Assembly: GCA_014651175.1 (NCBI GenBank)
Contig: BMWJ01000003.1
Coordinates: forward strand, 620,001-684,000
Source of the DNA: Streptomyces clavifer
GTDB taxonomy: Bacteria; Actinomycetota; Actinomycetes; Streptomycetales; Streptomycetaceae
Reading direction: 5' to 3'
Length of the DNA: 64,000 bases
Below, in pieces: positions 34,045-45,218 of the stretch. How positions within the stretch are numbered: the first letter of the stretch is position 1; every line of letters starts with the position of its first letter. The notes under the pieces are model-generated. The model worked only from the letters and a program-made list of their open reading frames with translations. It did no database searches and was not told the origin of the DNA. A program made the translations under genes and the position numbers.

Positions 34045-34060
34045 ACTGGTCTACACCAGT
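34045..34060. promoter_or_regulatory. dre-type DasR operator 1
   Basis: ACTGGTCTACACCAGT closely matches the known dre consensus for the GntR-type regulator DasR. It lies between nagF and nagE1, 46 bp before the nagE1 start. Confidence 0.9.
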
Positions 34061-34105
34061 GTGCAACGACCGTCGGCCCTGTCGTGTTCCAGGAGGAGGA
34101 CGCCG

Positions 34106-35425
34106 ATGAGCTCCAGCAGCACAGCAGGCGCGGCGGTGCCGCAGAAGAAGTGGTGGAACAGCCTGTTCCAGGGCCTGCAGAAAATGGGCCGCAGCCTCCA
34201 GCTGCCGATCGCTGTGCTTCCCGCGGCGGGCATCCTGAACCGGCTCGGCCAGCCGGACGTCTTCGGTGACGACGGGCTGGGCTGGACGAACGTCGCCAAG
34301 GTCTTCGCGGCGGCGGGCGGGGCCCTGCTCGACTCCGGGCTCGGCCTCCCCCTGCTGTTCTGCGTCGGTGTCGCGATCGGCATGGCGAAGAAGTCGGACG
34401 GCTCGACCGCGCTCGCCGCCGTCACGGGCTTCCTCGTCTACTACGCGGTCCTGCACGCGTTCCCGGTCGACTGCACAGAGGGCTCGGACTTCAGCGGGGC
34501 GGGCACATGGGGAGGGGTCTGCGTCGCGGCGGACACCACGGTGACGGCCGCCGCGTATCAGAACCCCGGCGTGTTCGGCGGCATCGTCATGGGTCTGATG
34601 TCGGCCTGGTTCTGGCAGCGGTTCCACCGGGTCAAGCTGGTCGACTGGCTGGGCTTCTTCAACGGACGCCGGCTCGTCCCGATCATCATGGCGTTCGTCG
34701 GGCTGGTCTTCGCGGGTCTCTGCGCCTGGCTGTGGCAGCCGGTCGGTGACGGCCTGACCAGCTTCTCGGAATGGCTGGTGGACCTGAACTGGCTGGGCTC
34801 CGGCATCTTCGGCGTCGCGAACCGCGCCCTGCTCGTGTTCGGCCTGCACCAGTTCCTGAACACGTTCGTCTGGTTCCAGTTCGGTGACTACACCAAGCCC
34901 GACGGCACGGTCGTGCACGGTGACATCAACCGGTTCCTGGCGGGCGACCCGACGGCCGGCCAGTTCACCACGGGCTTCTTCCCGATCATGATGTTCGCCC
35001 TCCCGGCGGCGGCACTGGCGATCACCCATTGCGCCAAGCCGCACCGCCGCAAGGCGGTCGGCGGACTGATGGTCTCGGTCGGCCTGACGTCGTTCGTCAC
35101 CGGCATCACCGAGCCGATCGAGTACTCGTTCCTCTTCGTCGCGCCCCTGCTGTACGTCATCCACGCACTCCTCACCGGCGTCTCGATGGCGGTGACGTGG
35201 GCGTTCGGGGTGAAGGACGGCTTCAGCTTCTCGGCCGGCCTGATCGACTACGTCATCAACTGGAGCCTGGCGACCAAACCGTGGCTGATCATTCCGATCG
35301 GCCTGGGTTTCGCGGTCGTCTATTACGTGATCTTCCGGTTCGCGATCACGAAGTTCAACCTCCAGACACCCGGCCGGGAGCCCGACGAACTGGAGGAGCA
35401 GATCGAGAAGGATCTCACCAAGTAA
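34106..35425 (+). CDS. nagE1: PTS EIIC permease for N-acetylglucosamine (NagE1-like)
   Basis: A 439-residue PTS transporter of the glucose family with about ten helices. Motifs: LQLPIAVLPAAGILNRLGQP, FCVGVAIGMAKKSDGSTALA (the conserved KKSDG), RRLVPIIMAFVGLVFAG, FFPIMMFALPAAALA and the substrate loop GITEPIEYSFLF. AGGAGGAGGA precedes ATG 34106. It should take up GlcNAc and phosphorylate it via NagF. dre 1 upstream implies DasR repression. Confidence 0.93.
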   Translation: MSSSSTAGAAVPQKKWWNSLFQGLQKMGRSLQLPIAVLPAAGILNRLGQPDVFGDDGLGWTNVAKVFAAAGGALLDSGLGLPLLFCVGVAIGMAKKSDGSTALAAVTGFLVYYAVLHAFPVDCTEGSDFSGAGTWGGVCVAADTTVTAAAYQNPGVFGGIVMGLMSAWFWQRFHRVKLVDWLGFFNGRRLVPIIMAFVGLVFAGLCAWLWQPVGDGLTSFSEWLVDLNWLGSGIFGVANRALLVFGLHQFLNTFVWFQFGDYTKPDGTVVHGDINRFLAGDPTAGQFTTGFFPIMMFALPAAALAITHCAKPHRRKAVGGLMVSVGLTSFVTGITEPIEYSFLFVAPLLYVIHALLTGVSMAVTWAFGVKDGFSFSAGLIDYVINWSLATKPWLIIPIGLGFAVVYYVIFRFAITKFNLQTPGREPDELEEQIEKDLTK

Positions 35426-35451
35426 GCTCTTCCGGGCTTCGGAACCGGCTC

Positions 35452-35489
35452 GGCAAGGCCCTCGGACCTGGTGGTCCGGGGGCCTTGCC
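35452..35489 (+). terminator. Terminator after nagE1
   Basis: GGCAAGGCC at 35452-35460 and GGCCTTGCC at 35481-35489 are a perfect 9-bp stem, with an inner GGACC/GGTCC stem, 26 bp past the stop. Confidence 0.8.
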
Positions 35490-35560
35490 GTGTCACCGAG
35501 GGTGCCGGGTTCACTACTGCGCAAATTGAAGGTTCCTTATCTAACCCTCACCGTGCTAAA

Positions 35561-35576
35561 ACTGGTCTACACCACT
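35561..35576. promoter_or_regulatory. dre-type DasR operator 2
   Basis: ACTGGTCTACACCACT differs from dre 1 at one position. It lies about 100 bp upstream of nagE2, with dre 3 immediately after it. Confidence 0.88.
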
Positions 35577-35577
35577 G

Positions 35578-35593
35578 AGTGGTCCAGACCACG
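35578..35593. promoter_or_regulatory. dre-type DasR operator 3
   Basis: AGTGGTCCAGACCACG is another near-consensus dre, one base after dre 2. The tandem pair upstream of nagE2 could give tighter repression than the single site before nagE1. Confidence 0.8.
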
Positions 35594-35677
35594 CGGCTGT
35601 TTTTCCGCCGCGTTCCTCGAGTCGCCGCCTCCTCTCATCACTGATCCGGGCGGCACCGTGCCCCATGGAGGAAGTTG

Positions 35678-36943
<1,266 letters not shown>

Positions 36944-36963
36944 GCCCCGCCCGTACGCGGCAG

Positions 36964-37010
36964 GCCGAAGGCCCTGCTCCCTCTCGTCGAGAGGGAGCAG
37001 GGCCTTCGGC
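36964..37010 (+). terminator. Very long perfect hairpin after nagE2
   Basis: Arms of 22 bp at 36964-36985 and 36989-37010 are perfectly complementary around a 3-nt loop, 21 bp past the nagE2 stop. Among the longest in this window. Confidence 0.9.
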
Positions 37011-37213
37011 GTTCCCCGCGCCGCCCCGCGCGGGCCGGGTCCGGGCGGTCGGCACGCGGGCGGTGCGTTCGTCCGGGACGTGTGGGAGGCGGTGCGTGGC
37101 GAACCGGGGTCGCGCACGCCCACACGGGTGACGAGGGCGAATTCGACAGCGGCCGGCGAGGGCGGTGCCGGCCCGCCCCTCCTCGCCCACCGAGCATGAT
37201 CGAACGAGAAACC

Positions 37214-37966
37214 CTAGACCTCGTAGACCGCCCCGGGCACTGCCAGCTCGACCGGGCCGTCGTAGGCATCGCGGGCGTCACCGAGGTTGCGTTCGGCGTC
37301 CGTCCACGGCGGGATGTGGGTGAGGACGAGTCGTCCCGCTCCGGCGCGTGCGGCGTACTCGCCGGCTTCGCGCCCGTTGAGGTGGAGGTCGGGGATGTCC
37401 TCCTTGCCGTCGACGAACGACGCCTCGCAGAGGAACAGGTCGGCACCCTCGGCGAGTTCGGCCAGGGCGTCGCAGGTGCCCGTGTCCCCGGAGTACACGA
37501 GCGTGCGGCCGTTGTGCTCGACGCGGATGCCGAAGGAGTCGACGGGGTGGAAGAGCTTCTCCGTGCGGACGGAGAAGGGGCCGATGTCGAACGCTCCGGA
37601 CTTGAGGGTGTGGAAGTCGAAGACCTCACCCATCGCGTGCTCGGACGGGGTGTCGGCGTGTGCGGTGGTCAGCCGCTGTTCGGTGCCTTCGGGGCCGTAC
37701 ACGGGGATGGACTCGGGGCGTCCGCCGTCGAAGCGGTAGTACCGGACGACGAAGTAGGCGCACATGTCGATGCAGTGATCGGCATGGAGGTGGCTGAGGA
37801 AGATGGCGTCGAGGTCGTAGAGACCGACATGGCGCTGCAGCTCGCCCAGGGCACCGTTGCCCATGTCGAGGAGCAGCCGGAAGCCGTCGGCCTCTACGAG
37901 GTAGCTCGAGCAAGCCGAACCCGCGGACGGGAAGGAGCCGGAGCAGCCGACGACGGTGAGCTTCAT
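37214..37966 (-). CDS. MBL-fold metallo-hydrolase (RNase Z-like)
   Basis: A 250-residue metallo-beta-lactamase-fold protein. Zinc ligands appear in SHLHADHCIDMCAYF, in GDTGTCDALAELAEGAD and in a late His (TILT/LTHIPPW). VVGCSGSFPSAGSACSSYLV marks the start. The pattern is close to the RNase Z/ElaC subgroup and other phosphodiesterases, but the substrate is not clear. ATG 37966 has GAGG upstream. It is convergent with nagE2. Confidence 0.87.
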   Translation of the reverse strand: MKLTVVGCSGSFPSAGSACSSYLVEADGFRLLLDMGNGALGELQRHVGLYDLDAIFLSHLHADHCIDMCAYFVVRYYRFDGGRPESIPVYGPEGTEQRLTTAHADTPSEHAMGEVFDFHTLKSGAFDIGPFSVRTEKLFHPVDSFGIRVEHNGRTLVYSGDTGTCDALAELAEGADLFLCEASFVDGKEDIPDLHLNGREAGEYAARAGAGRLVLTHIPPWTDAERNLGDARDAYDGPVELAVPGAVYEV

Positions 37967-38127
37967 GGAGCGTGAACCTCCGAGACGTGGAACGGGGAGG
38001 GTTCGTGCGGTCCGTCGAGCGTAAGGCGCGAAACAGCTGGTCGCTCCTCTACGGCCTGCCGTTGTGGGGGAACTCACCTGTGCTGTCACCGGTTCGATGG
38101 AAGGCCGGGCCCCGGTACGGTCGGGAT

Positions 38128-38598
38128 ATGAACACGTGGTGGTGGGTGGCTCTGGTCGCCGTGGTCCTGCTGGCTCTCGTCGTGACGGTGACCGATGCCC
38201 GGGGGCGGGGCGGCCGGGGGCCGCGGCGTCCCGGCGGGCGGACCCGGCCGCCGGGACGGGCGCCGGAGCGGAAGCGGCCGAAGCCGCACGGGGACCCGCG
38301 GCCGGGGGAGATCTGGTGGGCGGACGTGCCGTACGAGGACGGGCCCGGGTCGAAGGACCGGCCGTGTCTCGTGCTGTCGGTACGGGGTGGCACTGCGGTC
38401 GTCGCCAAGATCACCAGTAAGCACCATGAGGAGCGGCCCGGCGTGATCGCGCTGCCGGCCGGGACGGTGGGGGACGCCCGCGGGCGGCAGAGCTTCCTGG
38501 AGACGGACGAACTGCGGGACGTGCTGGTGTCGGGGTTCCGCCGGAAGGCGGGCGAGCTGGATCCGGGGATGTGGGCGCGGGTCCGTAAGCAGGGGTGA
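38128..38598 (+). CDS. Membrane-tethered PemK/MazF-like protein
   Basis: 156 residues. A single N-terminal membrane helix (WWWVALVAVVLLALVVTVTD, about 4-23) is followed by a Gly/Arg/Pro-rich linker (about 24-55) and a PemK/MazF-type domain: PRPGEIWWADVPYEDGPGSK, DRPCLVLS, VAKITSK and SFLETDELRDVLV. No antitoxin gene is adjacent. MazF-fold proteins cleave RNA, but a membrane-anchored single copy is unlike a classical toxin. It could be an RNA-binding or inert fold, or respond to a distant antitoxin. The ATG at 38128 is chosen because upstream sequence is not conserved-looking. Confidence 0.8.
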   Translation: MNTWWWVALVAVVLLALVVTVTDARGRGGRGPRRPGGRTRPPGRAPERKRPKPHGDPRPGEIWWADVPYEDGPGSKDRPCLVLSVRGGTAVVAKITSKHHEERPGVIALPAGTVGDARGRQSFLETDELRDVLVSGFRRKAGELDPGMWARVRKQG

Positions 38599-38607
38599 CC
38601 CGGAATG

Positions 38608-38658
38608 CCGAAGAGCGCCGGACCGGCTGGGAGACCCAGTCCGTCCGGCGCTCTTCGG
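38608..38658 (+). terminator. Hairpin after the PemK-like gene
   Basis: Perfect 16-bp arms at 38608-38623 and 38643-38658 around a 19-nt loop that itself contains CTGGG/CCCAG. It lies between convergent ends of this gene and cysM. Confidence 0.85.
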
Positions 38659-38701
38659 TGTGGTGCGTCCGGTGCGTGGGGGCCGGGCACCGGCCCGGCC
38701 G

Positions 38702-40157
<1,456 letters not shown>

Positions 40158-40278
40158 GGGCTCATCGTATCGATTCCCGGCCCGGAACCCGGAGTGTGAT
40201 CCCACATGGTGGATGGTGAGCGTTCACCAGGTGGACAAGCGCCCCGGGGGCGGTGCGCGCCGCACCGCCCCCGGAGGG

Positions 40279-40713
40279 TCAGGCTGCCGGGGGGTACGCC
40301 TCGACGACCTCGACGTCCTCCTCCGTGATCTCGCCGTCCACGATGCGGTACGAGCGGAACTGGAAGGGGCCCGCCGCGTCGACGTCCGCGGTGGAGACCA
40401 GGACGTAGTGGGCGCCGGGCTCGTTGGCGTAGGTGACGTCGGTGCGGGAGGGGTAGGCCTCGGTCGCCGTGTGCGAGTGGTAGATGATCACCGGCTCCTC
40501 GTCACGGTCGTCCATGTCGCGGTAGAGCTTCAGCAGGTCCGCCGAGTCGAACTCGTAGAACGTGGGCGAGCGCGCGGCGTTGAGCATCGGGATGAAGCGT
40601 TCCGCGCGGCCCGTTCCGGCCGGACCCGCGACCACGCCGCACGCCTCGTCGGGGTGGTCGGCGCGGGAGTGCGCCACGATCCGGTCGAACAGCTCCTGGG
40701 TGATGGTCAGCAT
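40279..40713 (-). CDS. mec: M67 family (JAMM/MPN) peptidase, Mec-like
   Basis: A 144-residue zinc isopeptidase. The JAMM centre is visible as Glu in DEACGVVAG and the HxH-x-S-x-x-D stretch YHSHTATEAYPSRTD. The M. tuberculosis homologue Mec frees cysteine from the CysO-Cys adduct. Here it may also trim the CysO C-terminal MR. It is upstream of cysO-cysM on the same strand, separated by the leader region. ATG 40713 has weak Shine-Dalgarno support. Confidence 0.88.
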   Translation of the reverse strand: MLTITQELFDRIVAHSRADHPDEACGVVAGPAGTGRAERFIPMLNAARSPTFYEFDSADLLKLYRDMDDRDEEPVIIYHSHTATEAYPSRTDVTYANEPGAHYVLVSTADVDAAGPFQFRSYRIVDGEITEEDVEVVEAYPPAA

Positions 40714-40732
40714 GGCGCCAGGATAAGCAGAC

Positions 40733-40769
40733 GGGCCCTCCCGTACCGAGGGGTGGTACGGGAGGGCCC
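40733..40769 (-). terminator. Terminator of the amino-acid permease gene
   Basis: Perfect 15-bp arms at 40733-40747 (GGGCCCTCCCGTACC) and 40755-40769 with a 7-nt loop, 57 bp past the permease stop on the minus strand. Confidence 0.85.
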
Positions 40770-40825
40770 GGATGCCGGACACGACCGTTGGGGCGGCCGG
40801 TGTCCCGGGGTGGGCCGTGGCGCGG

Positions 40826-42259
40826 TCAGCGCTTGGCGAAGGAGGTGTTCCCGGGGTTGCGGGACTTGAGCGTCAGGTAGGAGACGCCCAGGATGAGGCC
40901 CCACAGCGGCGCGCAGTACAGCGAGATGCGGGCGTCCTCGTCGATGGCCATCATGACGATGACGAGGCCGATGAACCCGAGCGCGAACCAGCTGCTGAAG
41001 GGTGCGCCGGGCGCCTTGAAGGAGGACTGGGGCAGCTCTCCGCGGTCGGCCTTGGCGCGGTAGCGGATCTGGCAGACGAGGATCATGATCCAGGCCCACA
41101 TGCCGGAGATGGTCGCGAAGGAGACGACGTAGTTGAACGCCTCGCCCGGCCACTGGTAGTTGATCCACACGCCGACGAGCATGAGCGCGGCGGAGAAGGT
41201 GGTGCCGGCCAGCGGCAGGCCGTTCCTCGTCAGCCTGGTGAACGCCTTCGGCCCCTGGCCGTTGAGCGCGAGGTCACGCAGCATGCGGCCGGTGGAGTAC
41301 ATGCCGGAGTTGCAGGAGGAGAGGGCCGCGGTGAGCACGACGAAGTTGACGATCGCGGCCCCGATGCCGAGGCCCATCTCCTCGAACGCGGCGACGAACG
41401 GGGAGACGCCCGGCTTGAAGTTGCTCCACGGGACCACCGACAGGATCATGATCAGCGCGCCGACGTAGAAGACGGCGATGCGCCACGGCACCGTGTTGAT
41501 GGCCTTCGGCAGGACGGTCTTGGGGTCCTTGGACTCGCCGGCGGTGACGCCGACCAGCTCGACGGCGAGGAAGGCGAACATCACGATCTGCAGGGTCATC
41601 AGCGTGCCGCCGATGCCCTCGGGGAAGAAGCCGCCGTCATTCCACAGGTTGGCGACGGTCGCGGTGTCACCGGCGTCGGAGAAGCCGATGGTGAGCACTC
41701 CGGCACAGATGAGGATCATGCCGATGATCGCGGTGACCTTGACCATCGAGAACCAGAACTCGAGCTCACCGAAGAGCTTGACCGAGATCAGGTTGGCACC
41801 GTAGAGGATGACGGTGAACACGAGCGCCGACAGCCACTGCGGGATATCCCACCAGTACGTCATATAGGTTGCGGCAGCGGTTACTTCGGTGATTCCGGTG
41901 ACGACCCAGAAGAGCCAGTAGGTCCATCCGGTCACGAATCCGAAGAACGGGCCCAGGAATTCGCGCGCGTACTCCGAGAAGGAGCCGGACACCGGGCGGT
42001 ACATGAGGAGTTCGCCCAGGGCTCGCATAATGAAGAAGATGACCAGGCCCGCAATGGCGTACGCCAGGATGAGGCTGGGTCCGGCCCGGTCGATGGCTTT
42101 GCCCGCACCGAGGAAGAGTCCCGTGCCGATGGCGCCGCCGATGGCGATCATCTGGATCTGGCGGGCCCCCAGCCCTCGCTGGTAGCCCTCGCCCGCTGTG
42201 ACGGCTTCCGCGGACTCGGGTCCGTCCGGCTGTCCCTTGTCGACCTGCGCCGATGTCAT
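40826..42259 (-). CDS. APC-family amino acid permease
   Basis: A 477-residue twelve-helix permease. It has QIQMIAIGGAIGTGLFLGAG (helix 1 substrate loop), SFSEYAREFLGPFFGFVTGW, and the consensus amphipathic region AGESKDPKTVLPKAINTV. SCNSGMYSTGRMLRDLALNG is typical of the proline/GABA/aromatic amino-acid permeases (AnsP, ProY, GabP). Exact substrate unknown. It stands upstream of mec on the same strand, but a strong hairpin separates them. Confidence 0.9.
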   Translation of the reverse strand: MTSAQVDKGQPDGPESAEAVTAGEGYQRGLGARQIQMIAIGGAIGTGLFLGAGKAIDRAGPSLILAYAIAGLVIFFIMRALGELLMYRPVSGSFSEYAREFLGPFFGFVTGWTYWLFWVVTGITEVTAAATYMTYWWDIPQWLSALVFTVILYGANLISVKLFGELEFWFSMVKVTAIIGMILICAGVLTIGFSDAGDTATVANLWNDGGFFPEGIGGTLMTLQIVMFAFLAVELVGVTAGESKDPKTVLPKAINTVPWRIAVFYVGALIMILSVVPWSNFKPGVSPFVAAFEEMGLGIGAAIVNFVVLTAALSSCNSGMYSTGRMLRDLALNGQGPKAFTRLTRNGLPLAGTTFSAALMLVGVWINYQWPGEAFNYVVSFATISGMWAWIMILVCQIRYRAKADRGELPQSSFKAPGAPFSSWFALGFIGLVIVMMAIDEDARISLYCAPLWGLILGVSYLTLKSRNPGNTSFAKR

Positions 42260-42370
42260 GGTGGTGCGCCTTTCTCCACGCCGATCCGCGCCCTCGTAGG
42301 CGTCGGATCAGGTCCTGATCCCCCCGGATATGGATGGAGTGCCGCCGGCGTTCGGCCGGCTCGTAGCGCC

Positions 42371-42397
42371 CCCGGGGACAGGGGTGGCGTCCCCGGG
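42371..42397. promoter_or_regulatory. Inverted repeat upstream of permease
   Basis: CCCGGGGAC and GTCCCCGGG are a perfect 9-bp dyad around a 9-nt spacer. It may be an operator or leader hairpin of the permease message. Confidence 0.35.
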
Positions 42398-42401
42398 CGG
42401 T

Positions 42402-42418
42402 CGTGAAGATTTATCACG
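42402..42418. promoter_or_regulatory. Short AT-centred dyad upstream of permease
   Basis: CGTGA-AGATTTA-TCACG is a perfect 5-bp dyad with an AT-rich 7-bp centre, about 145 bp upstream of the permease start. A possible regulator binding site. Confidence 0.35.
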
Positions 42419-42570
42419 GTCGCCCGGTTGGGCCGTCGGACATTATGTGGCGCAGACCACAGGAAAAAGCGGACAAGGGTTTCCAGCCGCTGCAAAGAAG
42501 GCCGATCGGGTGACGGGATCGTTATTCGGATTTGAGGCTCCGTTGAGCGAACCCGACCGGCCGCCGAGGA

Positions 42571-43158
42571 CTACTTCGGCATCATCGTTTCGACGAGTGT
42601 TTCCTGGAGCGCCCCGAGCCAGAGATAGGCCATGACCATCGGCTTGCGCGGATCACTGTCGGGAAGCCGGTAGAGCGAGCCGTCCTGCCCCTCGTCCTGG
42701 TCGGACACCTCGAGGCGGGTGCCGATGGTGAGCCTGAGGTCGTTCAGGGAACCCAGCCAGCTGCGGCACTCGTCCGCGCCGAGCGTGAGCACCGCGCCGC
42801 CGCCCCCCAGGGGGGTGAGCCCGTCGAGCGTCCGCACGACGGTGAGGGCGTCCTCGCGCTTACGGGTGCGCAGGTCGTTCTCCGTGAAGCGGCGGAACTC
42901 CGCGGACGCCTCGCGGAGCTCCTTGTCCTCGTCCCCGTACGCCTCGGGGAAGAGCCTGGCCAGCGCCGGGTCGGAGGGCGGTTCGCTCGGTCCTTCGGCG
43001 AACAGGGCGGCGAGCGGGTCCTCGCCCTCGACGGGTTCGTCGCCGGGACCGATCAGTTCCAGCAGCTGGACGGCGAGGGAGCGCAGGATGGCGATCTCGA
43101 CCTCGTCGAGCGCGACGGCCGCGCCGCCGCCGGGGGTGGCCTCGAAATGGCCGGCCAT
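42571..43158 (-). CDS. DUF2017 domain protein (clpS-linked)
   Basis: A 195-residue acidic soluble protein. Motifs: MAGHFEATPGGG, ALDEVEIAILRSLAVQLLEL, ARLFPEAYGDEDKELREASA and LNDLRLTIGTRLEVSD. DUF2017 is a conserved actinobacterial gene found next to clpS, as here (41 bp downstream of clpS). The conserved pairing suggests a role in ClpAP/ClpCP substrate selection or in coupling to the N-degron pathway, not demonstrated. Confidence 0.9.
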   Translation of the reverse strand: MAGHFEATPGGGAAVALDEVEIAILRSLAVQLLELIGPGDEPVEGEDPLAALFAEGPSEPPSDPALARLFPEAYGDEDKELREASAEFRRFTENDLRTRKREDALTVVRTLDGLTPLGGGGAVLTLGADECRSWLGSLNDLRLTIGTRLEVSDQDEGQDGSLYRLPDSDPRKPMVMAYLWLGALQETLVETMMPK

Positions 43159-43199
43159 GAATTCTCCGATGGTGGGTCGGGCGGAGGGGCAGCGGTGCG

Positions 43200-43508
43200 T
43201 CAGTTGCGGTCCTGGGTCAGCGTCGCCCAGAGGCCGTAGCCGTGCATGGCCTGGACGTCGCGCTCCATCTCCTCCCGGCTGCCGCTGGAGACGACCGCGC
43301 GGCCCTTCTGGTGGACGTCGAGCATCAGCTTGTGCGCCTTGTCCTTGGAGTAGCCGAAGTACGCCTGGAAGACATAGGTCACATAGCTCATGAGGTTGAC
43401 CGGGTCGTTGTGCACCAGCGTCACCCAGGGGACATCGGGCTCAGGGACGGCGAAGGTCTCCTCGGCCGATTCGGGACGTTCGATCTCTACGGGGGCAGCA
43501 ACGCTCAC
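43200..43508 (-). CDS. clpS: ClpS protease adaptor
   Basis: A 102-residue adaptor that presents N-degron proteins to the Clp unfoldase. The conserved core is [19 protein letters not shown], which carries the N-degron pocket Asn-Asp, then [20 protein letters not shown] and [17 protein letters not shown] flexible N-terminal arm precedes. It is the upstream gene of a clpS-DUF2017 pair and is divergent from pncB, 88 bp away. Confidence 0.95.
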   Translation of the reverse strand: MSVAAPVEIERPESAEETFAVPEPDVPWVTLVHNDPVNLMSYVTYVFQAYFGYSKDKAHKLMLDVHQKGRAVVSSGSREEMERDVQAMHGYGLWATLTQDRN

Positions 43509-43596
43509 CTACCCCATGCTGCCACCAGGAGGGGTCCCGCGCATAAACGGAGGCCCCATCTCGTCACTTTGACGAATAGGGGGTAGCATCCCCGTC

Positions 43597-44925
43597 ATGA
43601 ACTCAGCGGACCTTGGGCGGCGGGTCGGTGTCCCGTCGACCGCACTCTTCACCGACCAGTACGAGCTCACGATGGTGCAGGCCGCACTGAAGGCGGGCAC
43701 CGCGGAGCGGCGCTCCGTCTTCGAGGCCTTCACCCGGCGACTGCCGGAAGGACGGCGCTACGGGGTCGTCGCCGGCATCGGGCGGGTGCTGGACGCGGTG
43801 GAGAACTTCCACTTCGACGACGAGATGCTCACCTTCCTGCGCGACCAGCGGATCGTGGACGCGCCCACGGTCGACTGGCTGGCGGACTACCGCTTCAGCG
43901 GCGACATCTGGGGCTACCCGGAGGGCGAGGTGTACTTCCCCGGCTCGCCGCTCCTGCGGGTCGAGGGCTCCTTCGCCGAATGCGTGCTGCTGGAGACCGT
44001 GATCCTGTCGATCCTCAACCACGACTCGGCGATCGCCGCCGCGGCGTCCCGGATGGCGGCTGCGGCGAGCGGCCGCAGGCTGATCGAGATGGGCGCACGG
44101 CGCACGCACGAGCTCTCGGCGGTGGCGTCGGCCCGTGCCGCCTACATCGGCGGCTTCCACACCACGTCCGACCTGGCGGCCGGCTTCCGCTACAACATCC
44201 CGACCGTCGGGACGAGCGCGCACGCCTTCACGCTGCTGCACGACAGCGAGCGGGACGCCTTCCGGGCTCAGGTGGACTCGCTGGGCCGGGGCACGTCGCT
44301 GCTGGTCGACACGTACGACGTGACCGAGGCGGTCCGTACGGCGGTGGAGATCGCGGGGCCGGAGCTCGGTGCCGTACGGATCGACTCGGGCGACCTGCTG
44401 CTGGTCGCGCACCGGGTGCGCCAGCAGCTGGACGAGCTGGGCGCCACGGAGACGAAGATCGTGGTGACCTCGGACCTCGACGAGTACGCCATCGCCTCGC
44501 TGGCCGCCGCGCCCGTCGACGCGTACGGGGTGGGCACGCAGCTGGTGACCGGGAGCGGGCACCCGACCTGCTCGATGGTCTACAAGCTGGTGGCGCGGGC
44601 GACGTCCGCCGATCCGTCCGAGCCGCTGCTGCCGGTCGTGAAGAAGTCGCTGGGCGCGAAGACGTCGCGGGGCGGCCGCAAGTGGGCGGCACGCCGGCTG
44701 GACGAGTACGGGGTCGCCGAGGCCGAGGTGATCGGCACGGGCCCCGTCCCGGCGGAGCTGGCGGACCGACAGCTGCAGGTCGAGCTGGTCCGGGGCGGCG
44801 AGGTCGTCGCCCGGGAGCCGCTCGAGGCCGCGCGCGAACGGCACATCGCGGTGCGCTCGGGCCTGCCCATGTCGGCGGTCCAGCTGTCGCGGGGCGAGCC
44901 GGTGATCCCCACGGAGTACGTCTGA
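43597..44925 (+). CDS. pncB: Nicotinate phosphoribosyltransferase
   Basis: A 442-residue enzyme that joins nicotinate to PRPP to make nicotinate mononucleotide in the Preiss-Handler salvage route. Motifs: STALFTDQYELTMVQAALKA, ARAAYIGGFHTTSDLAAGFR, GTSAHAFTLLHDSERDAFRA and IDSGDLLLVA. It follows clpS divergently and the true nicotinamidase gene (pncA) is 293 bp downstream. Together they recycle nicotinamide to NAD. Confidence 0.95.
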   Translation: MNSADLGRRVGVPSTALFTDQYELTMVQAALKAGTAERRSVFEAFTRRLPEGRRYGVVAGIGRVLDAVENFHFDDEMLTFLRDQRIVDAPTVDWLADYRFSGDIWGYPEGEVYFPGSPLLRVEGSFAECVLLETVILSILNHDSAIAAAASRMAAAASGRRLIEMGARRTHELSAVASARAAYIGGFHTTSDLAAGFRYNIPTVGTSAHAFTLLHDSERDAFRAQVDSLGRGTSLLVDTYDVTEAVRTAVEIAGPELGAVRIDSGDLLLVAHRVRQQLDELGATETKIVVTSDLDEYAIASLAAAPVDAYGVGTQLVTGSGHPTCSMVYKLVARATSADPSEPLLPVVKKSLGAKTSRGGRKWAARRLDEYGVAEAEVIGTGPVPAELADRQLQVELVRGGEVVAREPLEAARERHIAVRSGLPMSAVQLSRGEPVIPTEYV

Positions 44926-45218
44926 GGGTCGGCGGCCGGAGCGGGGCGGGTGCACCGGGGGCGGCAGGGGGGCGCGGTCGCCCCCGCCGCACCCGGGGGC
45001 CCGGTGATGCGCACGGGGCCGGTGGTGCGGGCCCCGGCGCGGCGGGACGCCCGGCTCCGTCACGGCCCCCGAGTCCCGGGGCGCGGGGGGCGCAGACCCG
45101 GAGGGCGTGACCCCTCCCGCGGCGCCCGTCCAGTCCCTAGGCTCGAAGGCATCCCCACCCGTACCCACGACCGCCGTCCCCTCTCCCCCGTCGAAAACCC
45201 CACCGAAGGACATCCGTC

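Larger units (their letters stand above)
42260..42570. other. Intergenic region upstream of the amino-acid permease
   Basis: 311 bp without a credible ORF. It contains two short dyads (42371-42397 and 42402-42418) and an AT-richer segment around 42500-42545 with GATCGTTATTCGG. Likely the promoter and operator region of the permease. Confidence 0.6.
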
